Origin: Saccoglossus kowalevskii | Lineage: Eukaryota > Hemichordata > Enteropneusta > Harrimaniidae | Assembly (NCBI RefSeq): GCF_000003605.2 | Contig: NW_003137141.1 | Location: 1 to 28,434 of the forward strand | Direction: 5' to 3' | DNA length: 28,434 nt | Shown here: one piece after another, positions 23,901 through 28,434 of the stretch | How the letters are laid out: each line of letters begins with the position of its first letter | Position numbering within the stretch: the stretch's first letter is position 1 | Notes under the pieces: generated by a model | The model's database searches: none | Seen by the model: the letters and a program-made list of their open reading frames with translations, nothing else | Told to the model about the DNA's origin: nothing | Made by a program: the position numbers and the translations under genes

Positions 23901-24603
23901 TACAGAGTTTGAGTCTCTAATGCGTCATCTCTTATGTGAATGTCCTCTTACCAAATTTGTGTGCATACAGAGTTTGAGTCTCTAATGCATCATCTCTTAT
24001 GTGAATGTCCTCTTACCAAATTTGTGTGCATACAGAGTTTGAGTCTCTAATGCATCATCTCTTATGTGAATGTCCTCATACCAAATTTGTCTGCATACAG
24101 AGTTTGAGTCTCTAATGCATCATCTCTTATGTGAATGTCCTCATACCTAATTTGTCTGCATACAGAGTTTGAGTCTCTAATGCATCATCTCTTATGTGAG
24201 TGTCCTCATATCAAATTTATGTGCATACAGAGTTTGAGTCTCTAATGCATCATCTCTTATGTGAGTGTCCTCATATCAAATTCATGTGCATACAGAGTTT
24301 GAGTCTCTAATGCATCATCTCTTATGTGAATGTCCTCTTACCAAATTTGTGTGCATACAGAGTTTGAGTCTCTAATGCATCATCTCTTATGTGAATGTCC
24401 TCATACCAAATTTGTCTGCATACAGAGTTTGAGTCTCTAATGCATCATCTCTTATGTGAATGTCCTCATACCAAATTTGTCTGCATACAGAGTTTGAGTC
24501 TCTAATGCATCATCTCTTATGTGAATGTCCTCATACCAAATTTGTCTGCATACAGAGTTTGAGTCTCTAATGCATCATCTCTTATGTGAATGTCCTACCA
24601 AAT
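20913..24603. repeat. 65-bp satellite array 2 (57 units)
   Basis: This is the same 65-bp family as array 1. It begins in mid-unit at CAGAGTTTGAG (unit position 13) directly after spacer copy 1, and ends in a truncated unit. The last unit starts at 24541, exactly 56 x 65 from the virtual start at 20901, so no net length change occurred in 57 units. The first eight or so units carry edge-specific variants (CATGCC, CAGTGTTTG, a TTTGA site, GAATCTC), while the right-hand 21 units match a stretch deep inside array 1 at 7541-8905. No gene is present. Confidence 0.98.
23631..24410. repeat. 12-unit higher-order block, copy c (array 2)
   Basis: This is the same variant order as 1-780 and 7931-8710, but with TTTGTG instead of GTTGTG at 23696 and GTGAATG instead of GTAAATG near 24001. 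It shows that arrays 1 and 2 have exchanged or inherited a common haplotype across the spacer. Confidence 0.88.
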
Positions 24604-24629
24604 TGCTCTTGAATTGATGAACTCACATT

Positions 24630-24671
24630 TGCATCTCTGACTTGCTGCATCAAATTCATTTCAGAGATGCA
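24630..24671. repeat. 11-bp perfect inverted repeat, spacer copy 2
   Basis: The same arms and loop length as in spacer copy 1, unchanged, again 27 bases from the array end. Confidence 0.85.
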
Positions 24672-25035
24672 TATTAATAACTTAACAATTATGTCATTTT
24701 TAGATTTGACAAAATGTGGTCGTTCAGCGGCTATTTATACATGCATAAATATCGGTACTATGAAATTTTGACTATTACATTTAAATGTTTGCTCTGCCCA
24801 CGTTCATTGAGTTCCAACCTGGTACAGAGACATGTTACCATGATTTAGATACCCAAACCAAGTAATTCAGAGATTCTCTACACTATTTTGTAAGGTATTT
24901 AGATTATAATGAAGATTTATTTTTATTGAAATGGAAGTTGTATTGAAGCTGTTATGTGATTATGTAACTCTAAGAACACCATTACCTTACATACATATTT
25001 TAATAAATGTCGTCGACGCCCGGTAAGAACACCCT

Positions 25036-25131
25036 GGGCGTATACTCGGGGATGCCCTCAACTCGTTAAGTCCCAAAACAGAGGGGTGGGCTTATACTCT
25101 CGGAGGGGCTTATACTCGGGGAAGTACGGTA
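25036..25131. mobile_element. Decayed DNA-transposon end-like patch, copy 2
   Basis: The same three TATACTC-containing motifs as in spacer copy 1. The linker differs at two bases (CTCGTTAAGTCCC instead of CTCGCTATGTCCC). Confidence 0.5.
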
Positions 25132-25149
25132 TATGAATTAGATTGATTA

Positions 25150-25383
25150 GTGGCGCGTTATTTGTTTGTGGTTTACTTTGAACACCTTTGTCTATTTAGT
25201 GGCCTAAATCTGTTTTCCTCAGGGAAAGAACGATTCATACAGATCACCATTGGATTTCCTCCAAGATATACTGATTCACCCCATTCTAGATGTGACTCAA
25301 TCGCGCAGAACGCATACACATTGTATCATTCGAAAAATAGTGTGTTTTATCATGTGCTAAAAGGTCAGAGTTTGAGTCTCTAA
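25150..25383 (+). other. Open frame in spacer copy 2, probably non-coding
   Basis: A 77-codon open frame begins with GTG, not ATG, and a TGA lies at 25144-25146, just upstream in frame. It reads through the end of the spacer into the satellite and stops at the TAA present in every unit, giving the C-terminal SLSL. The counterpart in copy 3 (28110-28322) stops at 70 codons because of a base change next to the border, and copy 1 has TAA at 20823-20825. No domain, signal peptide or membrane segment of a known family was recognised. A GTG start and a stop difference among nearly identical copies argue against a protein. Confidence 0.2.
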
Positions 25384-27561
25384 TGTATCATCTCTTATGT
25401 GAATGTCCTCATACCTAATTTATGTGCATACAGAGTTTGAGTCTCTAATGTATCATCTCTTATGTGAATGTCCTCATACCAAATTTGTGTGCATACAGTG
25501 TTTGAGTCTCTAATGTATCATCTCTTATGTGAATGTCCTCATGCCAAATTTGTCTGCATACAGAGTTTGGGTCTCTAATGTATCATCTCTTATGTGAATG
25601 TCCTCATACCTAATTTATGTGCATACAGAGTTTGAGTCTCTAATGCATCATCTCTTATGTGAATGTCCTCATACCAAATTTGTGTACATACAGAGTTTGA
25701 GTCTCTAATGCATCATCTCTTATGTGAATGTCCTCATACCAAATTTGTGTGCATACAGAGTTTGAGTCTCTAATGCATCATCTCTTATGTGAATGTCCTC
25801 ATACCAAATTTGTGTGCATACAGAGTTTGAGTCTCTAATGCATCATCTCTTATGTGAATGTCCTCATACCAAATTTGTGTGCATACAGAGTTTGAGTCTC
25901 TAATGCATCATCTCTTATGTGAATGTCCTCATACCAAATTTGTGTGCATACAGAGTTTGAGTCTCTAATGCATCATCTCTTATGTGAATGTCCTCATACC
26001 AAATTTGTGAACATACGGAGTTTGAGTCTCTAATGCATCATCTCTTATGTGAATGTCCTCATACCAAATTTGTCTGCATACAGAGTTTGAGTCTCTAATG
26101 CATCATCTCTTATGTGAATGTCCTCATACCAAATTTGTGTGCATACAGAGTTTGAGTCTCTAATGCATCATCTCTTATGTGAATGTCCTCATACCAAATT
26201 TGTGTGCATACAGAGTTTGAGTCTCTAATGCATCATCTCTTATGTGAATGTCCTCATACCAAATGTGTCTGCATACAGAGTTTGAGTCTCTAATGCATCA
26301 TCTCTTATGTGAATGTCCTCATACCAAATTTGTGTGCATACAGAGTTTGAGTCTCTAATGCATCATCTCTTATGTGAATGTCCTCATACCAAATTTGTGT
26401 GCAAACAGAGTTTGAGTCTCTAATGCATCATCTCTTATGTGAATGTCCTCATACCAAATTTGTCTGCATACAGAGTTTGAGTCTCTAATGCATCATCTCT
26501 TATGTGAATGTCCTCATACCAAATTTGTGTGCATACAGAGTTTGAGTCTCTAACGTATCATCTCTTATGTGAATGTCCTCATACCAAATTTGTGTGCATA
26601 CAGAGTTTGAGTCTCTAATGCATCATCTCTTATGTGAATGTCCTCATACCAAATTTATGTGCATACAGAGTTTGAGTCTCTAATGCATCATCTCCTATGT
26701 GAATGTCCTCATACCAAATTTGTGTGCATACAGAGTTTGAGTCTCTAATGCATCATCTCTTATGTGAATGTCCTCATACCAAATTTGTCTGCATACAGAG
26801 TTTGAGTCTCTAATGCATCATCTCTTATGTGAATGTCCTCATACCAAATTTGTGTGCATACAGAGTTTGAGTCTCTAATGTATCATCTCTTATGTGAATG
26901 TCCTCATACCTAATTTATGTGCATACAGAGTTTGAGTCTCTAATGCATCATCTCTTATGTGAATGTCCTCATACCAAATTTGTCTGCATACAGAGTTTGA
27001 GTCTCTAATGCATCATCTCTTATGTGAATGTCCTCATACCAAATTTGTCTGCATACAGAGTTTGAGTCTCTAATGCATCATCTCTTATGTGAATGTCCTC
27101 ATACCTAATTTATGTGCATACAGAGTTTGAGTCTCTAATGCATCATCTCTTATGTGAATGTCCTCATACCAAATTTGTCTGCATACAGAGTTTGAGTCTC
27201 TAATGCATCATCTCTTATGTGAATGTCCTCATACCAAATTTGTGTGCATACAGAGTTTGAGTCTCTAATGCATCATCTCTTATGTGAATGTCCTCATACC
27301 AAATTTGTCTGCATACAGAGTTTGAGTCTCTAATGCATCATCTCTTATGTGAATGTCCTCATACCAAATTTGTCTGCATACAGAGTTTGAGTCTCTAATG
27401 CATCATCTCTTATGTGAATGTCCTCATACCTAATTTATGTGCATACAGAGTTTGAGTCTCTAATGCATCATCTCTTATGTGAATGTCCTCATACCAAATT
27501 TGTCTGCATACAGAGTTTGAGTCTCTAATGCATCATCTCTTATGTGAATGTCCTACCAAAT
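25366..27561. repeat. 65-bp satellite array 3 (34 units)
   Basis: This is the shortest array. It starts at the same mid-unit CAGAG as array 2 and ends with the same truncated unit. The last unit starts at 27499, exactly 33 x 65 from the virtual start at 25354, so no indels accumulated. Its first units share the CATGCC and CAGTGTTTG variants with the left edge of array 2. Its interior is dominated by the TGCAT form, with GTG or GTC near the unit start. Toward the right a 5-unit (325-bp) pattern is visible, with the series starting at 26979 echoed at 27304. No gene is present. Confidence 0.98.
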
Positions 27562-27587
27562 TGCTCTTGAATTGATGAACTCACATT

Positions 27588-27629
27588 TGCATCTCTGACT
27601 TGCTGCATCAAATTCATTTCAGAGATGCA
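27588..27629. repeat. 11-bp perfect inverted repeat, spacer copy 3
   Basis: The arms and loop are unchanged in the third, most diverged spacer copy. With only three very similar copies this is weak evidence of constraint. Confidence 0.85.
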
Positions 27630-27993
27630 TATTAATAACATAACAATTATGTCATTTTTAGATTTGACAAAATGTGGTCGTTCAGCGGCTATTTATACAT
27701 GCATAAATATCGGTACTATGAAATTTTGACTATTACATTTATATGTTTGCTCTTCCCACGTTCATTGTGTTCCAACCTGGTACAGAGACATGTTACCATG
27801 ATTTAGATACCCAAACCAAGTAATTCAGAGATTCTCTACACTATTTTGTAAGGTATTTAGATTATAATGAAGATTTATTTTTATTGAAATGGAAGTTGTA
27901 TTGAAGCTGTTATGTGATTATGTAACTCTAAGAACACCATTACCTTACATACATATTTTAATAAATGTCGTCGACGCCCGGTAAGAACACCCT

Positions 27994-28091
27994 GGGCGTA
28001 TACTCGGGGATGCCCTCAACTCGTTATATGTCCCAAAACAGAGGGGTGGGCTTATACTCTCGGAGGGGCTTATACTCGGGGAAGTACGGTA
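27994..28091. mobile_element. Decayed DNA-transposon end-like patch, copy 3
   Basis: The three motifs are intact. The linker has a 2-bp AT insertion (CTCGTTATATGTCCC), making this patch 98 bp. The linker is the most variable spot of the spacer, while the TATACTC motifs are unchanged in all three copies. Confidence 0.5.
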
Positions 28092-28109
28092 TATGAATTA
28101 GATTGATTA

Positions 28110-28322
28110 GTGGCGCGTTATTTGTTTGTGGTTTACTTTGAACACCTTTGTCTATTTAGTGGCCTAAATCTGTTTTCCTCAGGGAAAGAACGATTCATAC
28201 AGATCACCATTGGATTTCCTCCAAGATATACTGATTCACCCCATTCTAGATGTGACTCAATCGCGCAGAACGCATACACATTGTATCATTCGAAAAATAG
28301 TGTGTTTTATCATGTGCTATAA
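28110..28322 (+). other. Open frame in spacer copy 3, probably non-coding
   Basis: This is the same frame as in spacer copy 2, again with a GTG first codon, and identical over the shared residues. It ends at TAA (28320-28322) created by the copy 3-specific CTATAAGG. It contains the splice-acceptor-like tract in its middle, so if anything here is exonic it would begin after 28182 and not at the GTG. No known protein family is recognised. Confidence 0.2.
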
Positions 28323-28325
28323 GGT

Positions 28326-28434
28326 CTCAGATGATATTCCATAATTGAGTACAATGGTTACAAGTTAAATGTGCTTTGTTCCACCAGTTGACATTTCTAA
28401 TATAAATCTATAATGAAATGTATAAACATTATTT
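28326..28434. other. Unique AT-rich flank
   Basis: These 109 bases match neither the 65-bp unit nor the spacer. The sequence is AT-rich and ends in runs such as TATAAACATTATTT. No open frame or RNA feature is visible. It is the only non-repeated DNA in the window and marks the right-hand end of the macrosatellite. Its first bases, CTCAGA, share CAGA with the CAGAG that starts arrays 2 and 3. Confidence 0.8.

Larger units (their letters stand above)
24604..25365. repeat. Non-tandem spacer, copy 2 (762 bp)
   Basis: This is the second copy of the module between arrays, offset 4453 bp from copy 1 with no net length change. Differences from copy 1 seen by eye are CATAAC to CTTAAC near 24682, two changes in the CTCGTTAAGTCCC stretch near 25066, GCC to ACC near 25243, and TAA to TCA at 25276. 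Both borders, GTCCTACCAAATT on the left and AAAAGGTCAGAG on the right, are the same as in copy 1. No gene is supported. Confidence 0.93.
27562..28325. repeat. Non-tandem spacer, copy 3 (764 bp, terminal)
   Basis: This third copy ends the repetitive locus. Relative to copies 1 and 2 it has private changes TTTATATG, CTCTTCCC, CATTGTGTTCC and GCTATAAGG, and a 2-bp insertion in CTCGTTATATGTCCC near 28025. Its left border is identical to the other copies. On the right, homology stops after AAGGT at 28325, where the other copies enter a satellite array but this one enters unique sequence. It carries more private changes than the other two, as expected for an edge copy that exchanges less often. Confidence 0.93.

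Noticed and set aside
25150-25383. Protein gene repeated in spacer copies 2 and 3
   Set aside because: The first codon is GTG, the end differs between copies, copy 1 has an internal stop, and no family resemblance is visible. It is listed only as an open frame.
28317-28325. Helitron 3' end (CTRR with upstream hairpin)
   Set aside because: The border reads CTATAAGGT or CTAAAAGGT without a compact GC-rich hairpin just upstream and without a visible TC start on the other side.

Overview
The window is almost entirely repetitive eukaryotic-type DNA with no convincing protein-coding gene, no rRNA, tRNA or CRISPR array, and no bacterial operon features. About 26.0 of 28.4 kb (roughly 92%) is one minisatellite/satellite family with a strict 65-bp unit (about 37% GC in the commonest form). 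Three arrays are present, of about 310, 57 and 34 units (about 401 in total). The rest is three near-identical copies of a 762-764 bp non-tandem spacer and 109 bp of AT-rich flank. An animal nuclear genome, perhaps an invertebrate, fits the long satellite, the possible splice and poly(A) signals and the transposon-like terminal motifs, but the species cannot be identified from the sequence.

Layout: array 1 (1-20150, entering from beyond the left edge), spacer copy 1 (20151-20912), array 2 (20913-24603), spacer copy 2 (24604-25365), array 3 (25366-27561), spacer copy 3 (27562-28325), flank (28326-28434). Every array ends on the right with the same truncated unit carrying the same 3-bp deletion. 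Arrays 2 and 3 both begin at the same position within the unit. The locus is therefore a macrosatellite of [array + spacer] modules in which the spacer is nearly fixed and the array length varies greatly.

Inside the arrays, units differ at a few recurrent sites: the GTG/GTC/ATG position at the unit start, CTC/CCC, a TG/CG/CA dinucleotide followed by C or T, CATCT/CATTT, and CCAAA/CCTAA. The order of these variants forms higher-order blocks that recur kilobases apart. Examples are a 12-unit block shared by 1-780, 7931-8710 and 23631-24410, an 11-unit block at 3576-4290, 9231-9945 and 10597-11311, and a 5-unit (325-bp) block. Array 1 and array 2 share a 21-unit haplotype, but only in array 2 is it followed by the spacer.

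Each spacer carries an 11-bp perfect inverted repeat close to the array, a 20-bp near-palindrome, an AATAAA hexamer, a GC-rich hairpin, three imperfect copies of a TATACTC-containing motif that look like a decayed DNA-transposon end, and a splice-acceptor-like tract. The open frames found here (about 70-80 codons) are best read as chance: two start at GTG and the third exists only because two 1-bp insertions happen to restore frame in the satellite. Unit counts, offsets and identities were worked out by eye from coordinates; alignment programs were not run.
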